A stretch of 12,544 bases of DNA. It comes from a bacterium. Lineage in GTDB: Bacteria; Bipolaricaulota; Bipolaricaulia; UBA7950; UBA9294. Made by a program: the position numbers and the translations under genes. The notes under the pieces are model-generated. The model was not told the DNA's origin. It ran no database searches and saw only the letters and a program-made list of their open reading frames with translations. The DNA lies in the NCBI GenBank assembly GCA_030671645.1, contig DAOVHV010000012.1, forward strand, positions 1 to 12,544. The letters are read 5' to 3'. Position 1 is the first letter of the stretch; each line of letters begins with the position of its first letter. Of this stretch, positions 5,699 to 12,544 are shown piece by piece.

Positions 5699-7269
5699 CG
5701 CAATCCATCGATCCACGTATCCTATATTCGGAATCGCCCTTCTTTCTCGATTTCATTGAAGGCAAGAAGGCAGCCACGGAGTTCTTTGAGCATTCGCTCA
5801 CTTCCGTTCACCGTATGGCCGAGGCACGACAGACGTTTCCAAGTCAGCATTCACGTTCGGAAATCTGCGATGTCCTGCATGAGTACAACCGAACGCTGGA
5901 TGCTTCCGCCGTAGCAATGGGAAACATCGAACGCTTGCGGGATCCGAAGGCGCTTTGCGTCATTGGCGGGCAACAAGCCGGATTCCTTGGCGGTCCATTG
6001 TTTGTCATCTACAAGATCGTATCGGTGATTCGGGCGGCAACTTGGTTGTCCAATCGCCTCGACGTCCCTGTCTTGCCCGTTTTTTGGCTTGCTTCGGAGG
6101 ATCATGACTTCGCCGAAATCAATCACCTTCGATGGCTGGACGATTCGGAGGCACTTCAAACGATCTCGTTCGATTGGGAAGGTAAGGGCCACCCCATCGA
6201 ACAAATGCCCATAACCGGGGCCGTCCGACATGCATTCGACGAAGTCAGTCGGAAGATTCCGTTTTCGCGAGCGTCCGATGCCACCATCTTCAAGCCGGAA
6301 GAATCCGACGATTATTGCAGATGGCATGCCCGTATTTGGAGCCGCTTGTTCAGCCAAGATGGGCTCATACTGGTCGAGCCACGCGTCCTACGCCCGTTGG
6401 CCGATAGGTTCTTCGTTCGCGCCTTGTCCGAGCCTGACGTGATCCGGGCGAGCCTGGCGCAAAGCGCGTCCCGACTGACGGAGTACGGATATCCCGTTCT
6501 CCTGGACCTGAGCCAGTCCGGCACATTGTTCGAAATCCCGACGAATGGGAAGCGACAACGTATTGAACCACTGCTTGAGGGGACACCGACAACCATCGGC
6601 CACCTTCCTGCGCGGACGTATTCCACTGACGCAGCCTTGCGCCCGTTGCTGGCCGATTCTCTCCTTCCAACCATCGCCAACATCCTCGGCCCCTCTGAAC
6701 TCGCCTATCACGCCATGCTTTGCCCTCTGTACAAGCAATGGAACATTCCTCAGCCGTTGGCAATCCCGAGGCAAAGCGCCACCATCATTCCTAAGGCCAG
6801 CTTCAAACTGCTCAGTGACTTGGGAGTCGAAATCTCCGAGGCGCTGAGTTCTGAGTTCAAACCCGCCGAGATCGTAAAGCGGTTGGCGTCAGATGAGTTG
6901 AACTCAGAATTCGCAAAGGCGCAAGCGCGGTTGAAAAAGGCGTTGTTGCCACTGAAAGGCTACCTCATCCAGCTGGATCCGGGGCTGGCAACTCGCTGGC
7001 GTCAAACGGTCGATCAAGCCCGACACCAAGTAGAACGACTGGAAGATCGAGCGATTCGCGCCGAACTCGCGCGTCGCGGGATCTCCGTGAAGAACCTCCA
7101 AAGACTCAAGGTCTCACTACGACCCATGGAGAAGGCTCAGGAGAGAATCCTCTCCGGGGTCTCGATTGTAGCGAAACATGGTGTAGAATGGATCCACAAG
7201 ATGACTACCCGCGGTGAACCGGATCGGTTCGAACATCAACTTATCGTACTTGAGGAACTCAATGAGTAG
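5695..7269 (+). CDS. bshC: Bacillithiol biosynthesis cysteine-adding enzyme BshC
   Basis: This 524-residue protein is of the family that completes bacillithiol by joining cysteine to glucosaminyl-malate (GlcN-Mal). Recognisable family blocks are the N-terminal YSESPFFLDFIEGK (11-24), FPSQHSR (48-54), GGQQAGFLGGPLF (91-103) and VFWLASEDHDFAEI (129-142). Near the end is a helical region (about 420-500) consistent with the family coiled coil, ending KHGVEWIHKM. Length matches the usual 520-540. It is cytoplasmic, with no signal peptide. The ATG at 5695 overlaps the methyltransferase stop (ATGA), and the stop overlaps bshB1 by 8 bases. Although the step is assigned genetically, the ligase mechanism of this family is not well established. 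No missing or unusual blocks were seen. Confidence 0.95.
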   Translation: MTQSIDPRILYSESPFFLDFIEGKKAATEFFEHSLTSVHRMAEARQTFPSQHSRSEICDVLHEYNRTLDASAVAMGNIERLRDPKALCVIGGQQAGFLGGPLFVIYKIVSVIRAATWLSNRLDVPVLPVFWLASEDHDFAEINHLRWLDDSEALQTISFDWEGKGHPIEQMPITGAVRHAFDEVSRKIPFSRASDATIFKPEESDDYCRWHARIWSRLFSQDGLILVEPRVLRPLADRFFVRALSEPDVIRASLAQSASRLTEYGYPVLLDLSQSGTLFEIPTNGKRQRIEPLLEGTPTTIGHLPARTYSTDAALRPLLADSLLPTIANILGPSELAYHAMLCPLYKQWNIPQPLAIPRQSATIIPKASFKLLSDLGVEISEALSSEFKPAEIVKRLASDELNSEFAKAQARLKKALLPLKGYLIQLDPGLATRWRQTVDQARHQVERLEDRAIRAELARRGISVKNLQRLKVSLRPMEKAQERILSGVSIVAKHGVEWIHKMTTRGEPDRFEHQLIVLEELNE

Positions 7270-7978
7270 AACAGACATCATCGCGTTCGGAACGCATCCC
7301 GACGATGCCGAGATTGGTTGCGGCGGCACACTGATCAAGCTAACGGACGCCGGATTCAAAGTCGTGGTGGTGGATTTGGTTCGGGGAGAAATGGGCACGC
7401 ACGGTAGCTCGGAGATTCGCACTCAAGAAGCGGCCGACAGTTCGAAGATCCTTGGGCTGCACGGACGCGAAAACCTTGAGCTGCAGGACGCCAACATCTC
7501 CACTACCCCGGCGGCGAAGCGGAAAGTCGTGGAAGCCATTCGGCGCTGGCGCCCCAAAGCGATCTTCCTTCCTTATTGGGAAGATCGGCACCCGGATCAT
7601 TCGAATGCATCGCAGCTGATTTACGAAGCAACCTTTCTTTCAGGATTGATACGTTTCGAAACGGGGCAAGAGCCGCATCGCCCGACACAACTCTTCTACT
7701 ACATGGGAAGGTATGAGTTCGCTCCCACCTTCATCGTCGACATCACCGAGCAAGCGGAACGGAAGCTGGAGGCCATCTACACATTCAGCACTCAATTCCG
7801 AGCCGACGCAGAACGAGGATCGCAAACACGGCTCACATCACCGACCACCGACTGGCTTTTTCGAAGCCGAATGGCCCATTTCGGGTCTCGCATACGCTGT
7901 AAATATGGTGAAGGGTTCCTCATTCGAGGGCAGTTGGAAGCCGAAAACCCGTTGGACCTCTTGTTCGAAACGTTCTAG
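7262..7978 (+). CDS. bshB1: Bacillithiol biosynthesis deacetylase BshB1
   Basis: This 238-residue LmbE/PIG-L-family zinc deacetylase removes the acetyl group from GlcNAc-malate to give GlcN-malate, the second step of bacillithiol synthesis. The metal and catalytic motif is THPDDAEIGCGG (11-22), with H12, D14 and D15. The distal motif HPDHSNAS (110-117) supplies H113. The numbering agrees with my recollection of the ligands in the Bacillus BshB structure (H12, D15, H113). The ATG at 7262 gives MSRTDIIAFGTHPDDAE, the expected family start; an upstream in-frame start at 7214 would add 16 residues lying wholly within bshC. It overlaps bshC by 8 bases and precedes bshA by 14. The B1 rather than B2 label rests on operon context and general similarity. 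Confidence 0.95.
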   Translation: MSRTDIIAFGTHPDDAEIGCGGTLIKLTDAGFKVVVVDLVRGEMGTHGSSEIRTQEAADSSKILGLHGRENLELQDANISTTPAAKRKVVEAIRRWRPKAIFLPYWEDRHPDHSNASQLIYEATFLSGLIRFETGQEPHRPTQLFYYMGRYEFAPTFIVDITEQAERKLEAIYTFSTQFRADAERGSQTRLTSPTTDWLFRSRMAHFGSRIRCKYGEGFLIRGQLEAENPLDLLFETF

Positions 7979-7992
7979 CCGAGGAGAAAATC

Positions 7993-9111
7993 ATGAGAAT
8001 CGGTATCTGCTGTTATCCTTCTCACGGTGGCAGCGGTGTTGTGGCCACCGAGTTGGGGAAACACTTGGCGGACCGCGGACACGAAGTGGCTTTCATCAGC
8101 TATGCCGCACCGCTTCGGTTAACGGAACTACCTCCGCGCGTCAGCTTCCATGAAGTCGAAATCGAGCAGTATCCTTTGCTGAAGCATTTCCCGTACACCT
8201 TGGCCCTGGCCTCGAAATTAGTGGAAGTCGTCGAGATGAAGGACCTCGACCTATTGCATGCCCACTACGCCATCCCTTTCGGTGCAGCCGCCTTGCTGGC
8301 GAAGCAGATCACAGCGAACCGAGATCTCAAGGTCGTACTCACATTGCATGGAACCGACATCACGTTGGTGGGGAGCAACGCTTCGTTCAGACCGGTCACC
8401 AAGATGACCATCGAGGATGCCGACGCCGTAACCGTAGTTTCGCAATTCCTCAAGGAGGAGACGATCCGCCAGTTCGATGTTCAGCGTGAACTAGCCGTCA
8501 TCTACAACTTCATCGACCCGGAGCGCCATGAACTGGAGCCTTCTCCCTGCATCCCTCAATGCACCGACAGCTCACAGAAAACGATCATGCACATCTCCAA
8601 TTTCCGGCCTGTTAAACGGATCCGCGATGTCATCGAAATCTTTGCCCGGATTTCAGAAGCCGTTGACAGCCGACTCATTCTGGTGGGCGACGGACCGGAC
8701 TCACCCGTTGCCAGGGAGATGGGACAAGAACTGGGCGTTCTCGATCGCATGAAGTTCGTGGGCATCGTCGATCGCGTTGCATCGTTGCTTGCACGTGCCG
8801 ACCTCTTCTTGTTGCCCAGCTCGACCGAGAGTTTCGGGCTGGTCGCACTCGAAGCCATGGCCAGCGGCGTTCCTGTGATTGCATCGGACGTGGGCGGGAT
8901 CCCGGAAGTCATCGAACACGGACGAACGGGATACCTTGCTCCGGTCGGCGATGTGGACGCGATGTCGACTTATGCCATCGATCTTCTTCAGAACGAGGCT
9001 CGGCACCGTCAATTCGGCACGGAGGCACAAGAGCAAGCCAGACAGCGGTTCGACTACCGATTGATCGTTCCTCAATACGAGCAATTATACGAAAACACTT
9101 TGCAGAACTGA
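7993..9111 (+). CDS. bshA: N-acetyl-glucosaminyl L-malate synthase BshA
   Basis: This 372-residue GT4-family retaining glycosyltransferase transfers GlcNAc from UDP-GlcNAc to L-malate, the first committed step of bacillithiol synthesis, in the cytoplasm. The N-terminal domain carries the BshA-specific CYPSHGGSGVVATELGKHL (7-25), HAHYAIPFG (89-97) and TLHGTDITLVG (117-127). The C-terminal UDP-sugar domain has SNFRPVKR (202-209), VGDGPD (231-236) and ESFGLVALEAMASGVPV (279-295), where E279 starts the GT4 EX7E motif. The ribosome binding site GAGGAG is about 8 bases before the ATG at 7993. It is the last gene of the operon; the 83 bases beyond its stop hold no convincing terminator. Confidence 0.96.
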   Translation: MRIGICCYPSHGGSGVVATELGKHLADRGHEVAFISYAAPLRLTELPPRVSFHEVEIEQYPLLKHFPYTLALASKLVEVVEMKDLDLLHAHYAIPFGAAALLAKQITANRDLKVVLTLHGTDITLVGSNASFRPVTKMTIEDADAVTVVSQFLKEETIRQFDVQRELAVIYNFIDPERHELEPSPCIPQCTDSSQKTIMHISNFRPVKRIRDVIEIFARISEAVDSRLILVGDGPDSPVAREMGQELGVLDRMKFVGIVDRVASLLARADLFLLPSSTESFGLVALEAMASGVPVIASDVGGIPEVIEHGRTGYLAPVGDVDAMSTYAIDLLQNEARHRQFGTEAQEQARQRFDYRLIVPQYEQLYENTLQN

Positions 9112-9178
9112 TTCCGCCGTTCCCGCCATCCCTGGGAAGCGAGCCCAACAGGCCGGCTACTCCCCGAGGTGTCCGAAG

Positions 9179-9219
9179 TATACTGCCTGAGGTCGTGAAT
9201 CCGACTTGGGATCAGGAGG
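9179..9219 (+). promoter_or_regulatory. Possible -10 box and ribosome binding site ahead of the M1 peptidase
   Basis: TATACT (9179-9184) resembles a -10 box but has no recognisable -35. AGGAGG (9214-9219) is the best ribosome binding site near the gene. It lies downstream of the annotated GTG start at 9195 and five bases before an in-frame ATC at 9225, so it does not support the GTG. Confidence 0.35.
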
Positions 9220-10646
9220 CAATCATCGCCAGGACTAGAATCTGTCTGTCGCTCGCCGTGTTCCTGCTGTGTCTGTTCTCTACGCCGATGCTTTCTCAGG
9301 ACACCCCGAACTATGAAATGCATGTCTTCGTGGACTACGATTCCGGTACGTTCGAGGGCCGCGCCATGATTCAATATACCAACTCGACCGGAATTGCCCT
9401 CTCCGAGCTTTTCTTTCGCTTGTACGCCAATGACTCCACGCTCTACGGCACCGCATTCGTTCAAGTGAGCGAAGTGTTCATTCAAACCGCCAGCACGACG
9501 TTCTCCCTGTTCTTGGACGAAACCGTCTTGATGATCCCTTTGAGCGAATCGCTGCAGCCTGAGGAGACCATCGAGGTCGAATTCCGATTCTCGGGACGAA
9601 CCTCGCAATGGCCCCAGCATGATCGATATGGCTCAAGTGAAACCGGCTATGGCCTTCTCACAAAGACATCGTCGGCCCTGACTCTGACAGCGTTTTATCC
9701 CATGCTCGCCGTCTATTCCGACGAAGGGTGGGCGCTGGATCCTAGCACCGGATTCGGAGATACACTCATGGGCGATACGGCCGATTACTCTGTGCAGGTT
9801 ACGACAAGGGCGGGCCCTATTCCGGTGTCTTCAGGCGAACTCATCGCGGTTGATCCGCAAACAGACTCCACTACTTACGCTTTCGCTGCGCGGAATGCGA
9901 GAGATTTTTCTCTGGTACTTCTGGAGGGTTACATTCCTTCGACTACCGAGATCAACGATGTGATCGTTCGCAGTTGGTTTACGTCACGACATCAACAGGC
10001 TGGACTACTGGCTAACGAAATGGCCGTTTTCTCGCTCCAGCTGTTCGAGGAGTTGGTTGGCCCGTCTCCGTTTCGTGAGATCGAATTCGTCGAGGTTCCG
10101 TTACGAAGCGCGGCCGGCGTGGAATTCTCCGGACTGGTCCTGGTCGGTTCGCAGTATGCTGAACGACCTGAGGACCTCTTCTTCTCAGTCATCGTGTCCC
10201 ATGAGATGGCCCATCAGTGGTTCTATGCCGGCGTCGGTAACGATGTGTCCGAACATCCTTGGCTCGATGAGAGCTTTGCTACCTATTTGTCGTATGAGTT
10301 TCTCGCTGCTTACTACGATTCTGCCACCGCTCAAATGGAACTTGACCGATGGCGCAGTACGTATCAGATCGCTCAACGGGAGTGGAGTGATCTTTCCGTA
10401 GGTAGCCCCAAATATGCGTTCCCGAATTCATCAACCTATAGTTCATTCGTCTATTCGGGTGGAGCCACGTTCCTCTACGACCTACGTCTGGAATTGGGCG
10501 ATGAAGCATTCTATCGCGGACTGCAAGCCTATTACCGCGCGATGCTTCACGACATAGCCACGCCCTCGGATCTGATTCTCATATTCGAAGAAATCTGTTC
10601 TTGCCAGATTGATGAGCTACTCTCCGTTTATCGGATGGTGCCATAA
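9195..10646 (+). CDS. Exported M1-family zinc metallopeptidase
   Basis: This protein of 483 residues (from GTG 9195) is a gluzincin aminopeptidase-like enzyme. Zinc ligands are H336 and H340 of HEMAH (336-340) with general base E337, and E359 in WLDESFATYLS (356-366), exactly 18 residues after H340. The exopeptidase loop is AGVEFSGLV (307-315), equivalent to the GGMEYPGLV variant of GAMEN, and YSGGATFLYDLR follows. The N-terminal beta domain (about 37-250) is present, and the protein ends soon after the catalytic domain, so it lacks the long C-terminal domain of classical M1 enzymes. A signal peptide is clear (ICLSLAVFLLCLFSTPMLSQ), so it acts outside the cytoplasm. The GTG start has only a weak, badly spaced ribosome binding site; the true start may be at 9225, giving 473 residues. 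It is followed by two other exported proteins in the same direction. Confidence 0.9.
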   Translation: MNPTWDQEAIIARTRICLSLAVFLLCLFSTPMLSQDTPNYEMHVFVDYDSGTFEGRAMIQYTNSTGIALSELFFRLYANDSTLYGTAFVQVSEVFIQTASTTFSLFLDETVLMIPLSESLQPEETIEVEFRFSGRTSQWPQHDRYGSSETGYGLLTKTSSALTLTAFYPMLAVYSDEGWALDPSTGFGDTLMGDTADYSVQVTTRAGPIPVSSGELIAVDPQTDSTTYAFAARNARDFSLVLLEGYIPSTTEINDVIVRSWFTSRHQQAGLLANEMAVFSLQLFEELVGPSPFREIEFVEVPLRSAAGVEFSGLVLVGSQYAERPEDLFFSVIVSHEMAHQWFYAGVGNDVSEHPWLDESFATYLSYEFLAAYYDSATAQMELDRWRSTYQIAQREWSDLSVGSPKYAFPNSSTYSSFVYSGGATFLYDLRLELGDEAFYRGLQAYYRAMLHDIATPSDLILIFEEICSCQIDELLSVYRMVP

Positions 10647-10673
10647 TGGAACCTGCCTGGGGATTCCGTGTAG

Positions 10674-10690
10674 ATGATTCATGGAATCAT
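10674..10690. repeat. Perfect inverted repeat before the unknown exported gene
   Basis: ATGATTC (10674-10680), three bases, then GAATCAT (10684-10690), a perfect 7-bp inverted repeat ending directly against AAAGGAGG (10691-10698), the ribosome binding site of the next gene. It could be an operator or an mRNA hairpin affecting translation. There is no T-run, so it is not a terminator. Confidence 0.5.
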
Positions 10691-10703
10691 AAAGGAGGCA
10701 CTA

Positions 10704-11492
10704 ATGATTCGACAAGGAAAGACGATTCTCTTTGCTCTTATTGCTTTGGCTCTGGTATTTCCACTTCACGGGGCGAATGTACCGACAAGCTTCGCGGCCA
10801 CTCATTACTACATTCTATCGCTTGGTGAGATGCCGGTTGACCTCTCCGCCTTGATTCAAACAACGCAGTCGGCCGGCTATTCAATTATTCAGTATGACGG
10901 CGACACAGCCACCGTCTATCGTGGAGGAGAAGCCGTTGACATGGACGCAACCACCGTCCTTGCCGACGAATACGTGCTGCTTGTCGACGGCAGCCGCTTC
11001 TATCTTCGTGAAATCGGCGAGGCCTATGCCTTTACAGTTCGCCCGGCTGAGGTCGGATACGAGCTCGTGATCAATCCCCAACAGGAACTGTCCATCAACG
11101 ACACGCTGGATTCCATCCTGACGGCTCTTCAGCAAATCGGCATTCTCGGTAACGAAGTCAATCTCGAGTTCGCGTCGTTTGCCAAAGCCGATCTCAAAGG
11201 ACCGGCTGCACCGACGGGCGTATTCATAGAGTCCACACTCTACGGACTCATGGTGGCAGAGGATTGGTTCGTCTACGCGGCCGCGAAAGGGTTCACGCAG
11301 GTGGGGCTCCGTGTCGAGATCGTAGCTGAGAAAGTGCCTGGCGGTGTACTGGATGCCGAGTTCATCGACTATGTCGTCGAAGAGACAGAGTCGCTTGTCA
11401 AATTGCTTCTTCCCATCGACAAGCTGCTCGTGCTCGCCAAATCCAGTTCCATTGGCTACGTACGTATCGCGTATCAACCGGCTGTTCCGTAG
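10704..11492 (+). CDS. Exported protein of unknown family with a subtilase-prodomain-like C-terminus
   Basis: This 262-residue protein belongs to no family I recognise as a whole. A signal peptide is clear (KTILFALIALALVFPLHGA, 6-24), with cleavage probably near SFAAT (29-33). The mature part is predicted beta-rich and acidic with no cysteines. The last ~60 residues (201-262) resemble the segment before the catalytic domain of the protease encoded next. SLVKLLLPIDKLLVLA (230-245) aligns with SLIKITVPLSDLSALA of that protease with 7 of 16 identical, and IGYVRIAYQP (250-259) aligns with IAFIRPPYRP with 4 of 10 identical. I infer a stand-alone prodomain, inhibitor or folding chaperone for the adjacent protease. 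The start is ATG 10704, five bases after AAAGGAGG (10691-10698); an ATG at 10674 has no ribosome binding site. The stop is 15 bases before the protease gene. Confidence 0.85.
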   Translation: MIRQGKTILFALIALALVFPLHGANVPTSFAATHYYILSLGEMPVDLSALIQTTQSAGYSIIQYDGDTATVYRGGEAVDMDATTVLADEYVLLVDGSRFYLREIGEAYAFTVRPAEVGYELVINPQQELSINDTLDSILTALQQIGILGNEVNLEFASFAKADLKGPAAPTGVFIESTLYGLMVAEDWFVYAAAKGFTQVGLRVEIVAEKVPGGVLDAEFIDYVVEETESLVKLLLPIDKLLVLAKSSSIGYVRIAYQPAVP

Positions 11493-11507
11493 CGTTAAGG
11501 AGCTCAC

Positions 11508-12544
11508 ATGAACCGATTCTTCCTACTCGTGCTCGCGGTACTCACCGTGCTCTCTTTTCCCGTCTTCAGTCAAGCCGACCTTCTCGTCGGCATTGACCGA
11601 GATCTGACCGGAGAATGGGAGAGCCTGGGAGATGCTTTTGAGCAGGAATTCAACGCCAGCGTATGGTTCCAGGGCTACTCCCAAAGCAGCATTGCCCAAC
11701 AAATTGTCCTGCAGTCGTTTGCCAAAAGCGGGCGTCTGAATTTTGTGATGGTACCCCGCAGTTGGGGATCTACTCTTTCTCGCTACCTGATCGATCTGTC
11801 CGATTTGGAACGATCGCTTATCGATCGAGGTGCGGATGTTGTGTATGTCAATCAACAACCGCTGGGAGTTGAAATCCCGTTTGCCTCAGAGTGGTTCTTG
11901 GGCATGCTGACATGGCCTGAAGATTTCAACATGGCCCTCGAGTTTCTCGCTTTCGTCGCGCAAGGCGGGAACATGGGAATCGGTTCGACCGTTCTTTCTC
12001 CGCAAGCCACAGTGGCCACGTTCTCAACGAAGAAGATCGCGCGCGCTGACCACAATCCGATGATCGACGGTTCCCTGGGGGCCCTCATCGGTGCCGCGCA
12101 AGCCACCATCAGCTCGATGGCCGGCCAGATTACGACTGCCATTCCGGCGTTTGCCAGAACGGCGCTGGAGTCGCTGGCGACCTTGTACGGCGTTCCGTTT
12201 TCTTCATCCGCTTCGACGGTGACGGTCGTTCTGGAGTCGCAGCCCGGGCGCACTGCGTCTAATGTGGCTGCTCTCTCGCGGCTAGGCGTGAAACAGGGCG
12301 ATATCGAAGCAACCTCGAGCTTGATCAAGATCACAGTACCCTTGAGCGACTTGTCGGCACTCGCCGTGCAGTTGACGGGTATAGCGTTCATTCGACCACC
12401 CTATAGGCCGTTCCCCTTGGGCACTCCCAGTGAAGGCGCCGGCGCCATCGGAGCCGATGCCTTCCATGCGGCAGGTATTCGTGGAAACGGCACCAAGGTC
12501 GCCATCATCGATCTGGGTTTCTCCGGATTGGCTCAAGCGCAAGC
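11508..12544 (+). CDS. Subtilisin-like (S8) protease with solute-binding-protein-like N-terminus, 3'-truncated by window
   Basis: Residues 1-345 are visible and the reading frame is open at the window end. Order: signal peptide (FFLLVLAVLTVLSFPVFSQA, 4-23); a region like the first lobe of a family-1 extracellular solute-binding protein (about 24-152: GEWESLGDAFEQEFNASVWF, FQGYSQSSIAQQIV, IPFASEWFLGMLTWPED). Then an Ala/Ser-rich linker (153-236), a prodomain-like module (about 237-303), and the start of the S8 catalytic domain (GADAFHAAGIRGNGTKVAII, then D335 in IIDLGF). The catalytic His and Ser lie outside the window. The predicted activity is secreted serine endopeptidase. The solute-binding part lacks the second lobe, so whether it binds ligand is unknown. 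The ATG at 11508 has AAGGAG (11497-11502) five bases upstream, and the gene is 15 bases after the unknown exported gene, probably co-transcribed. Confidence 0.87.
   Translation, partial: MNRFFLLVLAVLTVLSFPVFSQADLLVGIDRDLTGEWESLGDAFEQEFNASVWFQGYSQSSIAQQIVLQSFAKSGRLNFVMVPRSWGSTLSRYLIDLSDLERSLIDRGADVVYVNQQPLGVEIPFASEWFLGMLTWPEDFNMALEFLAFVAQGGNMGIGSTVLSPQATVATFSTKKIARADHNPMIDGSLGALIGAAQATISSMAGQITTAIPAFARTALESLATLYGVPFSSSASTVTVVLESQPGRTASNVAALSRLGVKQGDIEATSSLIKITVPLSDLSALAVQLTGIAFIRPPYRPFPLGTPSEGAGAIGADAFHAAGIRGNGTKVAIIDLGFSGLAQAQ

Noticed and set aside
9122..9140. Possible terminator after bshA (TTCCC...GGGAA)
   Set aside because: Only a 5-bp stem with a 9-base loop and no following T-run.
9072..9620. 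182-codon open frame on the minus strand across the bshA/M1 peptidase junction
   Set aside because: It overlaps the signal peptide and N-terminal domain coding region of the M1 peptidase; no ribosome binding site and no recognisable motif.
10646..10828. 60-codon open frame overlapping the M1 peptidase stop (TAATG)
   Set aside because: The overlap looks like coupling, but there is no ribosome binding site close by. The frame runs through the signal peptide of the gene at 10704, which has a far better start.

Overview
The window is about 12.5 kb of gene-dense bacterial chromosome, moderately GC-rich by eye (GC not computed). It holds eleven complete genes and two cut by the window edges. The host is a bacterium with sigma70-type promoters, AGGAGG-type ribosome binding sites, an HrcA/CIRCE-type heat-shock circuit, exported proteins with Sec-type signal peptides, and a complete bacillithiol (BSH) biosynthesis set. 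I cannot name the phylum. BSH genes occur in Firmicutes, Deinococcus-Thermus, Bacteroidetes/Chlorobi, Acidobacteria and some candidate phyla. The solute-binding-like domain on a protease and the lamin-tail protein suggest a less-studied lineage.

Layout. (1) Bases 1-267, minus strand: N-terminal 89 codons of a DUF2227-like membrane protein. (2) 315-2376: the groES-groEL operon, with a clear -35/-10 promoter, a CIRCE-like operator over the predicted start of transcription, and a strong intrinsic terminator. (3) 2380-3249: a patatin-like phospholipase whose ribosome binding site lies in the 3' arm of that terminator. (4) 3251-4168, minus strand: an exported lamin-tail-domain protein with a near-consensus promoter at 4218-4245. 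(5) 4311-9111: a tightly packed five-gene operon of glyoxalase II-like hydrolase, SAM methyltransferase, bshC, bshB1 and bshA. The first four genes overlap by 4, 4 and 8 bases, and bshA follows after 14. (6) 9195-12544: three exported proteins in a row, namely an M1-type metallopeptidase, a protein of unknown family, and the first 345 residues of a subtilisin-like protease with an unusual front end.

How the genes work together. BshA joins GlcNAc to malate, BshB1 removes the acetyl group and BshC adds cysteine, giving bacillithiol. The methyltransferase is a good candidate for the enzyme that turns BSH into N-methyl-bacillithiol. The hydrolase may act on BSH thioesters or persulfides. In region 6 the unknown protein ends in a segment that resembles the prodomain-like segment just before the catalytic domain of the neighbouring subtilase. 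I infer a stand-alone prodomain or inhibitor paired with its protease.

The most novel features are this inferred prodomain/protease pair and the protease architecture: a solute-binding-protein-like fragment, a linker, a prodomain-like module and then an S8 catalytic domain. No tRNA, rRNA, CRISPR array, insertion sequence or attachment site was seen.
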